From assembly GCA_963735045.1 (NCBI GenBank), contig CAVTIZ010000001.1, positions 682,001 through 746,000 of the forward strand: 64,000 bases of DNA. The letters run 5' to 3'. Each line of letters begins with the position of its first letter. Position 1 is the stretch's first letter. This document shows, in pieces, positions 24,817 through 33,581 of this stretch. Made by a program: the position numbers and the translations under genes. The notes under the pieces were generated by a model, which saw only the letters and a list, made by a program, of their open reading frames with translations, ran no database searches and had not been told where the DNA came from. Origin of the DNA: Salsipaludibacter sp963735045 (GTDB lineage Bacteria; Actinomycetota; Nitriliruptoria; Nitriliruptorales; Nitriliruptoraceae).

Positions 24817-26582
24817 GAGGGTGATTCCGTCGCCGCCAGCTCCTCGCCACCGATCCGGATCTCCGAGACCTGGGCGCGCTGGAGCGAGGGCTCGACCTGG
24901 GCCAGCTGGGTGAACCACACCAGCACCCATCGGCCCGTGGCGGGTGGGTCCAGGGTCAGGGTCTCGGCGCGCCCGATGTCCTCGAAGCGTCCGGCCGGGG
25001 TGCCCCAGCCGATCAGGCCGTCGACCTCGTCGGGCAGGGTCTCGGCCACGAACACCTCGACCGACAGGCCCGGGTCCTCGGACTGGATGACCAGCTCGTC
25101 GACCTCGGACACCTCGGCCAGCTCCAGCGTGACCCCGACCCCGGTCTGGCTGTCGCCGAACGGGCGGTCGGCGGGTGACTGGTAGCTGTCGGTGTTCCAC
25201 ACGGTGGTGGTGTCGTTGTCGTACAGGAACGGGATCTGGTCCGGGTTCTCCGAGCCGTCCGGGCTGGGGTCGAAGTCCGCACCGCTGACGATCTCGAGAC
25301 CGTCGTCACGTGGCAGGGTCTCGACCGGGGTGTCCGACGACGTCCCCATGACGAAGATCCCGATGACCAGCACGGCCGCGAGCGCGACCCCCGCCATGAA
25401 CGCCCACACCGTGGGGACCCGCCCGATGCGTCCGCCCACGGGCATGTTGGGGTCGGTGGGGGCGTCGGGGTCGACCTCGGGCACCGACGCGACGGACGGG
25501 GCCTCGGGTGGCGCCATGGCGAGCAGGTCCCCGGTCAGCTCGTCGGCCGGGATGCCGCGCAGGCTGGCCGCCAGCGCGTGCGACACCGACGCGACGTCGT
25601 CGTAGCGATCGTTGACGTCGCGACGGGTCGAGCGGACGACCACGTCGTCCAGGCGGCGGTCCACGTCGGCGCGGATCTGGCGTGGGGGGGTGACCTCGCG
25701 GGTCAGCCGGGCCGCGGCCGTGGCGGTGGCGGTGTCCCCGCTGAAGGCGGGGCTGCCCGTGAGGCACTCGTAGAGCACGATGCCCAGGGCGTAGATGTCG
25801 GCGCGCGCGTCCACCTCACCGCCGGCGTACTGCTCCGGGGCGATGTAGGTGGCCGACCCCACTGTGGTCCCGGCGGCGGTCAGGTCCGAGGTCGACTGCG
25901 ACAGCGCCTTGGCGATCCCGAAGTCGGCGACCTTGACCACGCCGTCGGAGCTGAACAGGATGTTGGCCGGCTTGATGTCCCGGTGGATGAGCCCCTGGGC
26001 GTGGGCCTCGCTGAGCGCCTCGGCGATCTGCTGGCCGACGGCCGCGACGTGGCGGGGATTCGGAAAGGCCCCGTGGCTGGCCATCAGCGTCTTGAGCGTG
26101 GGCCCGTCCACGTACTCCATGACGAGGTAGACGACGTCGTTGATCCGGCCGGAGTCGTAGATCCTGGTGGCGTTGGGGTGGTGGAGTCGCGCGGCGTTGC
26201 GGGACTCGCGCTCGAACCGGCGCACCGTGTCGGCATCCGCGACCAGGTGCGGGTGCAGGATCTTGATCGCGACCGAACGCCCGAGGTGGACGTCGTAGGC
26301 ACGCCACACGGTGGCCGCCCCACCGGCCGCCACGGGCTCCTCGAGGTGGTAGCGGCCCTCGTCACCCAGCCGCCGGATCGGGGGCCAGGCCGACGATTCG
26401 CCGGTGTCACCCTCGGCGAAGGCATCGACGACCTCGGCGCGACCCTCGCCGGCCGGCGGGTCGGTCGGCTCGTCGTCCACCTCGACCGAGGGCGCGGGCT
26501 CCGGGTCCTCGGACCCCGCGGTGCCCGGGCCCGAGGTGGGGCGGGACACCGCCGTGTCGACCGGCGCGTGCCGTTCGGTCAC
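24813..26582 (-). CDS. transmembrane Ser/Thr protein kinase with discoidin-like sensor domain
   Basis: 589-residue kinase starting at GTG 26582. A disordered acidic N-tail (1-75) precedes a complete Hanks-type kinase domain (about 78-342): VAIKIL (Lys107), GLIHRDIKPANILF (Asp202), VADFGIAK (Asp220) and TYIAPEQYAGG. It therefore looks catalytically active. One transmembrane helix lies at about 391-412. The extracellular part (about 425-585) has VWNTDSYQSPADRPFGDSQ, VGVTLELAEVSEVDELVIQS and VSEIRIGGEEL, a discoidin/F5-8C-like fold. In mycobacteria this locus encodes MurJ fused to a pseudokinase and a similar outside domain. Here no MurJ is present. It heads the operon with the sigma and anti-sigma genes, so it may phosphorylate them or cell-wall regulators. 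Confidence 0.93.
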   Translation of the reverse strand: MTERHAPVDTAVSRPTSGPGTAGSEDPEPAPSVEVDDEPTDPPAGEGRAEVVDAFAEGDTGESSAWPPIRRLGDEGRYHLEEPVAAGGAATVWRAYDVHLGRSVAIKILHPHLVADADTVRRFERESRNAARLHHPNATRIYDSGRINDVVYLVMEYVDGPTLKTLMASHGAFPNPRHVAAVGQQIAEALSEAHAQGLIHRDIKPANILFSSDGVVKVADFGIAKALSQSTSDLTAAGTTVGSATYIAPEQYAGGEVDARADIYALGIVLYECLTGSPAFSGDTATATAAARLTREVTPPRQIRADVDRRLDDVVVRSTRRDVNDRYDDVASVSHALAASLRGIPADELTGDLLAMAPPEAPSVASVPEVDPDAPTDPNMPVGGRIGRVPTVWAFMAGVALAAVLVIGIFVMGTSSDTPVETLPRDDGLEIVSGADFDPSPDGSENPDQIPFLYDNDTTTVWNTDSYQSPADRPFGDSQTGVGVTLELAEVSEVDELVIQSEDPGLSVEVFVAETLPDEVDGLIGWGTPAGRFEDIGRAETLTLDPPATGRWVLVWFTQLAQVEPSLQRAQVSEIRIGGEELAATESPS

Positions 26583-26865
26583 GACGGCGTTCGCCGGCCG
26601 CGCATCGGGCGGCGGTCGAGACGCAGGCGGGAGGTGGTCACGGGAAACTCGCAGGGAGGTGAAGGGTCGTACCCGGCTCGGTGGGTCGCCGGGGTGGCGC
26701 CACGGCGACCCGTGGGGCGTCGTCGGTGGCGCGTGGCGGGTTGGCCGTTCGGCCAGTGTCCCATGCCCGCGAGCGGATTGCACATCGACGCTCGATCGAT
26801 CCGGGCGGGGTCGGCCACCCCGGTCCCCCACCCGGGCCCGGGACCGACGTTGCCGATCGTTGCGT
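26583..26865. other. 283-bp leader region of the kinase operon
   Basis: No gene seen. It lies between the NUDIX gene stop (26866) and the kinase start, both on the minus strand, and should contain the operon promoter; no convincing -35/-10 pair is recognisable. Confidence 0.4.
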
Positions 26866-27345
26866 TCAGGCCCGGTCGGACGTGGGGACGGGCTGGGACT
26901 GTTCGGCGCGGAACCCCCGGGCCCGCTCGACCAGCGCACGCTCGTTGCGGTGGGCCAGGCGCACCAGCGCGATCTCGGCCGGCACCCACTCGACGTGCTC
27001 GGCCTCGTCGTCGCGATCCCCGGGTGGCAGTCCGTCCCACCACATGAAGTAGTAGTGCACGAACTTGTGGTAGCGAATTCGGTCGGGTCGCCACACGAAC
27101 CAGTAGTCGATCGTGCCGAGGCGGTCCACCAGGACGGCACCGTGGCCGGTCTCCTCGCGCACCTCTCGCAGGGCTGCCTCGCGGTTGGTCTCGGTCCCCT
27201 CCAGCCCGCCCTTGGGCAGGGTCCACTGGGCACGACCGGCCGCATTGCGCCGGGCGATCAGGAGCACCCAGCGGCGACCGTCCGGACGGTCGTCACAGAC
27301 GACCCCGCCGGCCGAGGTCGCGCGTTCCGTCGGGAGCTGGGACAT
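26866..27345 (-). CDS. NUDIX hydrolase (MutT4-like)
   Basis: 159-residue NUDIX enzyme: SAGGVVCDDRPDGRRWVLLIARR, then the complete NUDIX box in PKGGLEGTETNREAALREVREETG, with REVREETG carrying the metal-binding glutamates. YHKFVHYYFMWW and WVPAEIALVRL follow. It hydrolyses nucleoside-diphosphate-linked compounds; the mycobacterial gene mutT4 holds the same position between the CCA enzyme and the MurJ/kinase gene. It reads on the same strand as the kinase operon, 283 bases upstream, and is divergent from dtd. Confidence 0.93.
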   Translation of the reverse strand: MSQLPTERATSAGGVVCDDRPDGRRWVLLIARRNAAGRAQWTLPKGGLEGTETNREAALREVREETGHGAVLVDRLGTIDYWFVWRPDRIRYHKFVHYYFMWWDGLPPGDRDDEAEHVEWVPAEIALVRLAHRNERALVERARGFRAEQSQPVPTSDRA

Positions 27346-27486
27346 GCTCCGAGCCTACCCGCCTCCGGTGTGCGCCCAGCGCTCGTTGCGGCCCGCGAAC
27401 CGCGACCCCGCTGGGTGGGCCGGGCCACGCTGGCGAGGGTCCCGCCCCCCGCGGCGACACCTCCGTCCCCTCCCCGAGGTCCCCAC

Positions 27487-27999
27487 ATGCGCGCCCTCGT
27501 CCAACGAGTCCACCGGGCCAGCGTCACCGTCGACGACGACGTGGTCGGTCGCATCGGTCGGGGCCTACTGGTGTTCGTCGGCGTCACCCACGACGACACG
27601 GTCACCGAGGCCGCGCGCGTGGCCGACAAGGTCGCCAACCTGCGGGTGTTCCCCACCCCCCGCGACGACCCCGACGACGACCGGAACGGCGGACGGGGCT
27701 CCGGGAATGGACCCGAGACGACGCGGGGAGGCATGGAAGTGTCCCTGCGGGACACCGGGGGCGCCGTGCTGGTGGTCAGTCAGTTCACCCTGTACGGCGA
27801 CACCCGCAAGGGGCGCCGCCCGTCCTGGGGCGACGCGGCCCCCCCGGAGCTCGCCGAGCCGCTGGTCGACGCCGTGGTGGCGGGCCTGCGGGCCCACGGC
27901 CTCCCGGTGTCCACGGGTCGCTTCCGGGCCCACATGGACGTCGACCTGTGCAACGACGGACCCGTGACCCTGTCGATCGAGGTGACCGCCGGTCGGTGA
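27487..27999 (+). CDS. dtd: D-aminoacyl-tRNA deacylase
   Basis: Removes D-amino acids wrongly attached to tRNA. MRALVQRVHRASVTVDD starts the protein, the active-site loop is VVSQFTLYGDTRKGRRPSW, and the C-terminal cross-subunit motif is LCNDGPVTLSIEV (GPVT). The family is about 145-150 residues; this one has 170 because of a polar insertion (DDPDDDRNGGRGSGNGPETT) between NLRVFPTP and MEVSLRD. That position is a surface loop in known structures. ATG 27487 matches the family start exactly. Confidence 0.95.
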   Translation: MRALVQRVHRASVTVDDDVVGRIGRGLLVFVGVTHDDTVTEAARVADKVANLRVFPTPRDDPDDDRNGGRGSGNGPETTRGGMEVSLRDTGGAVLVVSQFTLYGDTRKGRRPSWGDAAPPELAEPLVDAVVAGLRAHGLPVSTGRFRAHMDVDLCNDGPVTLSIEVTAGR

Positions 28000-28101
28000 C
28001 CTGCCGACCCACGGGGGCCACGGGTGGATTGACGGGTCGGCGCCCGGCGAAGTACCTGTGGGGCGAGGAATCCTCGCCGCCACCCGAACGGAGCCGCCGC
28101 C

Positions 28102-29703
28102 GTGCCCATCCTGGACACCGTCACCAGCCGCCTGCAGACCTGGCGCGACCGCCGCTCCCCCGACGCGGCGACGTCCGGCACGGGCACCGCACAGGACACC
28201 GACCAGGATCGACCCGACCCGCCACACGTGGTCGTGGTCGGGGCGGGGTTCGGTGGCCTGACCCTGGCCCGCGAACTGGTCGATGCGGTCCGGGACGGGA
28301 TCCTGCGGGTCACGCTGGTCGATCGCCAGAACCACCACACCTTCCAACCGCTGCTCTACCAGGTGGCCACCGCGGGGCTCCCGCCGCAGGACATCGGCCA
28401 TCCCCTGCGCCCGATCTTCGGGCCGGGTCGCTGGCGTGATCGCACGTGCGTCACGGTCCGCCTCGGTGAGGTGGTGGCCGTCGACCGCGGCGATCGGACC
28501 CTGACGTTCGCCGACGGCGGGACCCTGTCCTGGGACCGGCTGGTCGTGGCCACCGGGGCGGTGACGGCGGACTTCGACCTCCCCGGCGTCGCCGAACTGG
28601 GGTTCGGACTCAAGTCGATCGCCGACGCCCTGGCCCTGCGCGACCATGTGCTGCGGCAGTTCGAACTCGCGGACAACGACCCCCGCCGCCTCGACGACGG
28701 GACCCTGACGTTCGTGGTGGCCGGTGGGGGACCCACCGGGGTCGAGGTGTCCGGGGCGCTGGCCGAACTGGTCGACCACGTCATGCGCCGCGACCACCCC
28801 GACCTCGACCTCGGCCATGTCCGCATCGTCCTGCTGGAGATGCTGGACCGCCTCCTGGTCGCCTTCCACCCCGAGTCGTCGGAACGGGCACGGGTCGAGT
28901 TGGAGGACAAGGGGGTGGAGGTGCGACTGGGCCGGGCGATCCAACGCGCAGAGGCCGATGCCGTCGTCCTCGACGACGACACCACCATCCCCAGCCGCAC
29001 CCTGGTGTGGGTGGCGGGGGTGCGGCCGTCGCCCCTGGGTGCGGCGCTCGGGGCCGAACTCGAGAAGGGACGCGTGGTCGTCGACGACCACCTGCGCCTC
29101 CCCGACGACCCGACGGTGGCGGTGGTCGGGGACCTCGCCGCCTTCCACGACCCCGACCACGACCCCGACGACCCCCTCCCCCAGCTGGCCCCCGTGGCCA
29201 TGCAACAGGCCCGCCACGTCGCCGACGTGCTGCTCGCCGACGCCCGGGGGGAGCCGCTCCCCGACCCGTTCGAGTACCTCGACAAGGGCACCATGGCCAC
29301 GATCGGGCGCAACCACGCCGTGGCCGAGCTGCCCGGCGGCATCCGCATCGGCGGGTTCCCGGCCTGGATCTCGTGGCTGGGCCTGCACCTCGCGTTCCTG
29401 GTCGGGTTCCGCAACCGCACCTCGGTGGCCGTCTCGTGGGCCTACAACTACCTCACCTACGACCGGGCATCCCGGCTGATGCTGCACGCCGACGACCGTG
29501 GCCTGCACCGCGAACTGCTGGGTGCCCACGATCCGGCCCGCTCCGCCATGGACGCCGCCGAGGACCACCACGGGCCACCGGGCGAGCACGAGCCCCAGGA
29601 GCCCCCAGAGGACAGGGCAGAGGACAGGGCAGCGGACAGGGCAGCGGACCGGGCAGGGGGCCGGGCAGCGGACGGGGCAGGGGGCGCTGCCGAGGACGGC
29701 TGA
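28102..29703 (+). CDS. ndh: type II NADH:quinone oxidoreductase
   Basis: Peripheral membrane flavoprotein that passes electrons from NADH to quinone without pumping protons. FAD-binding HVVVVGAGFGGLTLAREL (about 42-59), RQNHHTFQPLLYQVATAGL (quinone/FAD signature), NADH-binding FVVAGGGPTGVEVSGALAEL, then VAVVGDLAAF and APVAMQQARHVADVLL (second FAD motif). The C-terminal membrane-binding part shows WISWLGLHLAFLVGFRNR. Length is 533 residues, longer than usual because of a 40-residue disordered head and a repetitive acidic tail of RAxDRAADRA units encoded at 29608-29691. Start is GTG 28102. Confidence 0.93.
   Translation: MPILDTVTSRLQTWRDRRSPDAATSGTGTAQDTDQDRPDPPHVVVVGAGFGGLTLARELVDAVRDGILRVTLVDRQNHHTFQPLLYQVATAGLPPQDIGHPLRPIFGPGRWRDRTCVTVRLGEVVAVDRGDRTLTFADGGTLSWDRLVVATGAVTADFDLPGVAELGFGLKSIADALALRDHVLRQFELADNDPRRLDDGTLTFVVAGGGPTGVEVSGALAELVDHVMRRDHPDLDLGHVRIVLLEMLDRLLVAFHPESSERARVELEDKGVEVRLGRAIQRAEADAVVLDDDTTIPSRTLVWVAGVRPSPLGAALGAELEKGRVVVDDHLRLPDDPTVAVVGDLAAFHDPDHDPDDPLPQLAPVAMQQARHVADVLLADARGEPLPDPFEYLDKGTMATIGRNHAVAELPGGIRIGGFPAWISWLGLHLAFLVGFRNRTSVAVSWAYNYLTYDRASRLMLHADDRGLHRELLGAHDPARSAMDAAEDHHGPPGEHEPQEPPEDRAEDRAADRAADRAGGRAADGAGGAAEDG
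29608..29691. repeat. 12-bp imperfect tandem repeats in the ndh tail
   Basis: About seven units based on gacagggcagcg run in frame and encode RAEDRAADRAADRAGGRAAD. They lie after the last recognisable domain, so length changes should be tolerated. Confidence 0.85.
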
Positions 29704-29839
29704 CCACGTTCGCGTCGCCCGTCGGACCGGGCCCGAACGGTTCGCCCGGTTCGCCCTGCCCACCCGATCGACGGGGAATGTCGCCCCGATGGCCCTCGTT
29801 GGGCACCATGTCGACCCCACCACCACCGGATCCGCCACC

Positions 29840-30787
29840 ATGACCACCACTCGTGACGTCGTCATCATCGGCTCGGGCCCTGCCGGCCTGACCGCGGCGA
29901 CCTATGCCGCCCGCGCCAGCCTCGAACCCCTCGTCATCGAGGGGGTCACCGCGGGTGGTCCCACCGGGGGTCAGTTGACCCTGACCACCGACGTCGAGAA
30001 CTATCCCGGGTTCCCCGAGGGGATCATGGGCCAGGAACTGATCTCGGGGATGCGCGCCCAGGCCGAACGCTTCGGGACCACCTACCTGACCGACGACGTG
30101 ACCGACGTCGACCTGTCGTCCCGGCCGTTCCGGATCTCCATGACCTCCAACGACGAGGTGTACGCCAACACGCTGATCATGGCGACCGGCGCCAAGCCCC
30201 GTCGGCTGGACGTGCCCGGCGAGGATCGCCTGTGGGGCCTGGGCGTGTCCGCCTGCGCCACCTGTGACGGCTTCTTCTTCCGCGACAAGGAGGTCGTGGT
30301 CGTCGGCGGTGGCGACTCGGCCATGGAGGAGGCGACGTTCCTGACCAAGTTCGCGTCCAGGGTCACCGTGGTCCATCGCCGTGAGGAGCTGCGCGCCTCG
30401 GTGATCATGCAGGAGCGGGCCTTCAAGAACGACAAGGTCGAGTTCGTCTGGAACGCCACGGTCAGCGAGGTGCTGGGTGACCAGTCCGGGGTGTCCGGCG
30501 TGGTCCTCACCGACACCGTCACGGGCGACACCACCGAGTTGCGTGCCGACGGCGTCTTCCTCGCGATCGGCCACATCCCCAACACCGACCTGGTCGCCGA
30601 CGTCCTCGAGACCGACGACGAGGGCTACCTGGTCGTGGAGCAACCGACCACCAGGACCCGGGTGCCCGGCGTGTTCGCCGCCGGGGACCTGTCCGACCAC
30701 GTCTACCGCCAGGCCATCACCGCGGCCGGCATGGGCTGCAAGGCCGCCATGGACGCCGAGCGCTTCCTGGCCGCCCACGAGGCCTGA
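29840..30787 (+). CDS. trxB: thioredoxin reductase
   Basis: NADPH-dependent flavoenzyme of 315 residues that reduces thioredoxin. FAD site VVIIGSGPAGLTAATYAARA, redox-active disulfide CATC in VSACATCDGFFFRDK, NADPH site VVVVGGGDSAMEEATFL, and the C-terminal FAD motif GVFAAGDLSDHVYRQAITAAGMGC. ATG 29840 begins MTTTRDVVIIG; longer frames upstream have no homologous sequence. It is followed 79 bases later by trxA, forming the conserved trxB-trxA pair next to the sigma-factor operon. In the mycobacterial order the sigma gene controls trxB, so coupling to redox stress is plausible. Confidence 0.97.
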   Translation: MTTTRDVVIIGSGPAGLTAATYAARASLEPLVIEGVTAGGPTGGQLTLTTDVENYPGFPEGIMGQELISGMRAQAERFGTTYLTDDVTDVDLSSRPFRISMTSNDEVYANTLIMATGAKPRRLDVPGEDRLWGLGVSACATCDGFFFRDKEVVVVGGGDSAMEEATFLTKFASRVTVVHRREELRASVIMQERAFKNDKVEFVWNATVSEVLGDQSGVSGVVLTDTVTGDTTELRADGVFLAIGHIPNTDLVADVLETDDEGYLVVEQPTTRTRVPGVFAAGDLSDHVYRQAITAAGMGCKAAMDAERFLAAHEA

Positions 30788-30866
30788 CCCCACCCTCGGC
30801 CGTTCCGACCCACACCCGGCACGTTCCCCATCGACCATCCGAACCCCACCACACGAGGCAGATCCC

Positions 30867-31187
30867 ATGGGCGCCACCGCCATCACCGACGACCAGTTCC
30901 AGACCGAGGTCGTCGACGCCGACCAGCCGGTCCTCATCGACTTCTGGGCCGAATGGTGCGGTCCGTGCAAGAAGGTCGGCCCGATCGTCGACGAGATCGC
31001 CGACGAGGTCGACGGCCTGAAGGTCCTGAAGATGAACATCGACGAGCAGCCGGAGGTCGCCCGCAACAACGGCGTGATGTCGATCCCGACCCTGCTGGTC
31101 TTCAAGGGCGGCGAGCCGGTCGCACGCATCGTCGGCGCCAAGCCCAAGGCGGCCCTGCTGTCGGAGATCCGTCCCCACCTGGGCTGA
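30867..31187 (+). CDS. trxA: thioredoxin
   Basis: 106-residue thioredoxin with VLIDFWAEWCGPCKKVGPI (WCGPC active site, residues about 30-34), cis-proline in VMSIPTLLVFKGGEP and KPKAALLSEIRPHL at the end. It is the protein partner of TrxB and reduces cytoplasmic disulfides. A strong hairpin begins 35 bases after its stop, so the trxBA transcript probably ends there. Confidence 0.97.
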   Translation: MGATAITDDQFQTEVVDADQPVLIDFWAEWCGPCKKVGPIVDEIADEVDGLKVLKMNIDEQPEVARNNGVMSIPTLLVFKGGEPVARIVGAKPKAALLSEIRPHLG

Positions 31188-31221
31188 CCCGCCACCGCAC
31201 GACGGACCCAGGGACCCCCTG

Positions 31222-31250
31222 CGCGACCCGCCGGCTCCCGGCGGGTCGCG
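31222..31250 (+). terminator. hairpin terminator after trxA
   Basis: Perfect 13-bp GC stem (31222-31234 with 31238-31250) with a 3-base loop, without a U-tract. Confidence 0.75.
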
Positions 31251-31322
31251 ACGTGTGGGCGACCTCGCGGCCACCGTCGGCCGCCCGGTCCCCCACCCGA
31301 CCGCCATAGGCTCGATCGCGCC

Positions 31323-32414
31323 ATGCTCACGACCTATCGCCCCGGGGACTCCGGTCCGGAGGTCCGCGACGTCCAGCGACGTCTCGCGGACCTCGGCCAC
31401 GCCGTGGACGACTCCCCCGGCCGTTTCGACGAGTCCACGGCCGAGGCCGTCCGCGCCTTCCAGCAGGCCCGCGGCCTGTTCGCCGACGGCACGGTCGGAC
31501 CCGACACGTGGCGTGCCCTGGTGGAGGCCGCGTGGAAGCTGGGCGACCGCGTGCTCTACCAGACCCGCCCGATGCTGCGTGGGGACGACGTGGCCGAACT
31601 GCAGGAGCGGCTGGACCGGATCGGGTTGGAGGTCGGGGGCGCCGACGGGATCCTCGGCCCCGAGACCCGGGCCGCGATCGTCGAGTTCCAGCTCATGCAG
31701 GGACTCAAGGCCGATGGCCAGGCCGGGGCGACCACGATCTCCGCGCTGGCGCGGGTCGGTCGTGACCACCAGTCCGTGGCCGCCAGCGAGGTGCTGGACC
31801 GCCACCGGCTCGGCCGTCGCCGGGCCCTGACCAGCCTGGCCGGCGCCTCCATCGTCCTGGACCCCGGCAACTCCCCGGACGTCCCCGGCTACGACAGTCC
31901 CGACGGGATCGCCGAGCACGAGGTCACCTGGACCATCGCCAGTCGGCTGCACGGCCGCCTGGCAGCGCTGGGCGCCCGTCCCGTGCTGGCACGAGGTCCC
32001 ACCAACTCCCCGAGCCCGTCGGCGCGCGCCGCACTGGCCAATCGCGAGGACGCCGACGTCGTGCTGTCGCTGCACACCAACGGCCTGGACTCGGACCGCG
32101 CCCGGGGGGTGGCCGCCTACTACTTCGGCACCACCGACACGGTGTCGGTCGCGGGTCGCTCGCTCGCCGACCGGTTGGTGGCCGCCATCGCCGCGGCCGC
32201 CCCCACCCTCAACTGTCGCTCGCACCCGTCCACGGCGACCCTGCTGCGCGAGTGCCATGCGGTCGCCGTCGCGGTCGAACTGGGCTTCCTGACCCATCCG
32301 CAGGAGGGCCGACTGCTGGTCGACGCCACCCACCAGGCCCGCCTGGTGGACGCCGTGGTGGACGCCCTGCGCAGCTGGATGCTCGGGCTCCCGGCGGACG
32401 GGACCGAGGGCTGA
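31323..32414 (+). CDS. cwlM: CwlM-like amidase-fold protein with two peptidoglycan-binding domains
   Basis: 363 residues without a signal peptide. Two PG_binding_1 repeats (PGDSGPEVRDVQRRLADLGH...FADGTVGPDTWRAL and RGDDVAELQERLDRIGLE...) are followed by an N-acetylmuramoyl-L-alanine amidase (Amidase_3) domain: ASIVLDPGNSPDV, EHEVTWTIASRLH, VVLSLHTNGL and AVAVELGFLTHPQEG. The first zinc ligand is normally the His of DPGH, but here the motif is DPGN, while Glu, the second His and the catalytic Glu are present. The gene position after trxA matches mycobacterial cwlM, a cytoplasmic, kinase-phosphorylated activator of MurA, so a regulatory and not lytic role is inferred. Confidence 0.9.
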   Translation: MLTTYRPGDSGPEVRDVQRRLADLGHAVDDSPGRFDESTAEAVRAFQQARGLFADGTVGPDTWRALVEAAWKLGDRVLYQTRPMLRGDDVAELQERLDRIGLEVGGADGILGPETRAAIVEFQLMQGLKADGQAGATTISALARVGRDHQSVAASEVLDRHRLGRRRALTSLAGASIVLDPGNSPDVPGYDSPDGIAEHEVTWTIASRLHGRLAALGARPVLARGPTNSPSPSARAALANREDADVVLSLHTNGLDSDRARGVAAYYFGTTDTVSVAGRSLADRLVAAIAAAAPTLNCRSHPSTATLLRECHAVAVAVELGFLTHPQEGRLLVDATHQARLVDAVVDALRSWMLGLPADGTEG

Positions 32415-32473
32415 ACCACGGACGCCCCCACGACCGGTCTGCGGGTGGACCGACGTCACACGACCCGTGGGGC

Positions 32474-33151
32474 TCAGGGCTCCGGGTCCCCGCTGGCCCG
32501 GGCAACGGCCTCGGTGGCCGGTCGGGGAGATGGCCGGGCCACGCGGCGCGGCAACAGGTCGCGCACCTCCTCGACGGCATGCCCGAAGCTCTCGGCCCAG
32601 CGGACCGTGCGGGCCACCTCCAGACGCAGCAGCGGGTAGCGCGGGTGTTCCCGGGCCACCTCGAAGCCCTCGTGCAGGAGCCACGTGATGGGCAGCACGC
32701 ACTCGTCGGGGCGCCATCGCCGGTCACCCAGGGCCTCCACGGCGGGATGGTGCCCGGCGATGGCGGCCTTGACGGCCTCCTGCACCAGCAGCCGTCCCAA
32801 CCCGCGGGTCCGATGACTGGGATCGATCCACATCGTGGTCACGACCAGGGCATCCGGGTGCATGGCCGGCACCGGCCCACGGCGGGGTGGCACGCGGTCG
32901 GCCGGCACGAACTCCACGAAGCCAACGGGCCTGCCGTCGGCGAGAACCGCACGACCGGGAGGGCGCCCCTCGTGCAGCAGGGCGGTGGTCCAGGCCTGCT
33001 TGCGCACCAGCCGACCGCCGTCGTCACCGTCGGGGTCGCCCACCAGTGGGTCCGGGCGGGGCTCGCCGAACTCCCAGAACAGGCACGATCGGCAGGCGCT
33101 CGGGAGCTGCTCCCAGGTCTCGCCGGTCAGCGGCACCACGCGACGACTCAC
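32474..33151 (-). CDS. GNAT family N-acetyltransferase
   Basis: 225-residue GNAT-fold protein. The N-terminal part has PSACRSCLFWEFGEP, and the acetyl-CoA site is in VVTTMWIDPSHRTRGLGRLLVQEAVKAA (Arg-x-x-Gly-x-Gly/Ala-type loop RTRGLG). The C-terminal half (LLHEGFEVAREHPRYPLLRLEV) is typical. A homologous reading frame lies between cwlM and parB in mycobacteria, so this is part of the conserved origin block. It starts with GTG 33151, overlapping the stop of the 98-residue gene. Its substrate is unknown. It is convergent with the cwlM-like gene. Confidence 0.88.
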   Translation of the reverse strand: MSRRVVPLTGETWEQLPSACRSCLFWEFGEPRPDPLVGDPDGDDGGRLVRKQAWTTALLHEGRPPGRAVLADGRPVGFVEFVPADRVPPRRGPVPAMHPDALVVTTMWIDPSHRTRGLGRLLVQEAVKAAIAGHHPAVEALGDRRWRPDECVLPITWLLHEGFEVAREHPRYPLLRLEVARTVRWAESFGHAVEEVRDLLPRRVARPSPRPATEAVARASGDPEP

Positions 33152-33444
33152 CCCACGCCCCCGGGACGGCCGGGATCGGTGTCGGGGTCGGGCCGGAGCT
33201 CCTCGTCGACCCACCGCGCCGCCCGGTGGGCGAGGCCGGCCACCAGCCCCACGCCCAGTCCCGTCAGTGCGCGACGCCAGCCACCGGGCGCCACCTCGCG
33301 GCCGGTCGGGGACACGATCGGTTCGGTGCTGGCCGGTGAGGACGACCCGCCCTCGCCCCCGCCCCGCGTCGTCCCGCCCGGCGTGCCCTCGGTCGGGGGT
33401 CCGCTGGTCGTCCCGACCGGGGTGTGGTCACCACGATCCCCCAC
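33148..33444 (-). CDS. 98-residue hypothetical protein coupled to the GNAT gene
   Basis: Begins MGDRGDHTPVGTTSGPP, a disordered Gly/Pro/Thr region to residue 55, then an amphipathic or membrane-touching stretch GGWRRALTGLGVGLVAGLAHRAARWVDEEL. Its TGA overlaps the GTG of the GNAT gene, supporting that it is translated. No family is recognised. It is divergent from the aminotransferase gene. Confidence 0.58.
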   Translation of the reverse strand: MGDRGDHTPVGTTSGPPTEGTPGGTTRGGGEGGSSSPASTEPIVSPTGREVAPGGWRRALTGLGVGLVAGLAHRAARWVDEELRPDPDTDPGRPGGVG

Positions 33445-33581
33445 GACCCACCTCGATGCTCGGTTCTGGTGTCCCGTCGACGGTACTCCGCGGGGGCCCC
33501 GGCAGGGGGCTCGCCGGGGGCGCGGACCCCGCTGCGGACGCGAGTACCGTTGCGGGCACTCCGCGTCCGGATCCGGTCAGC

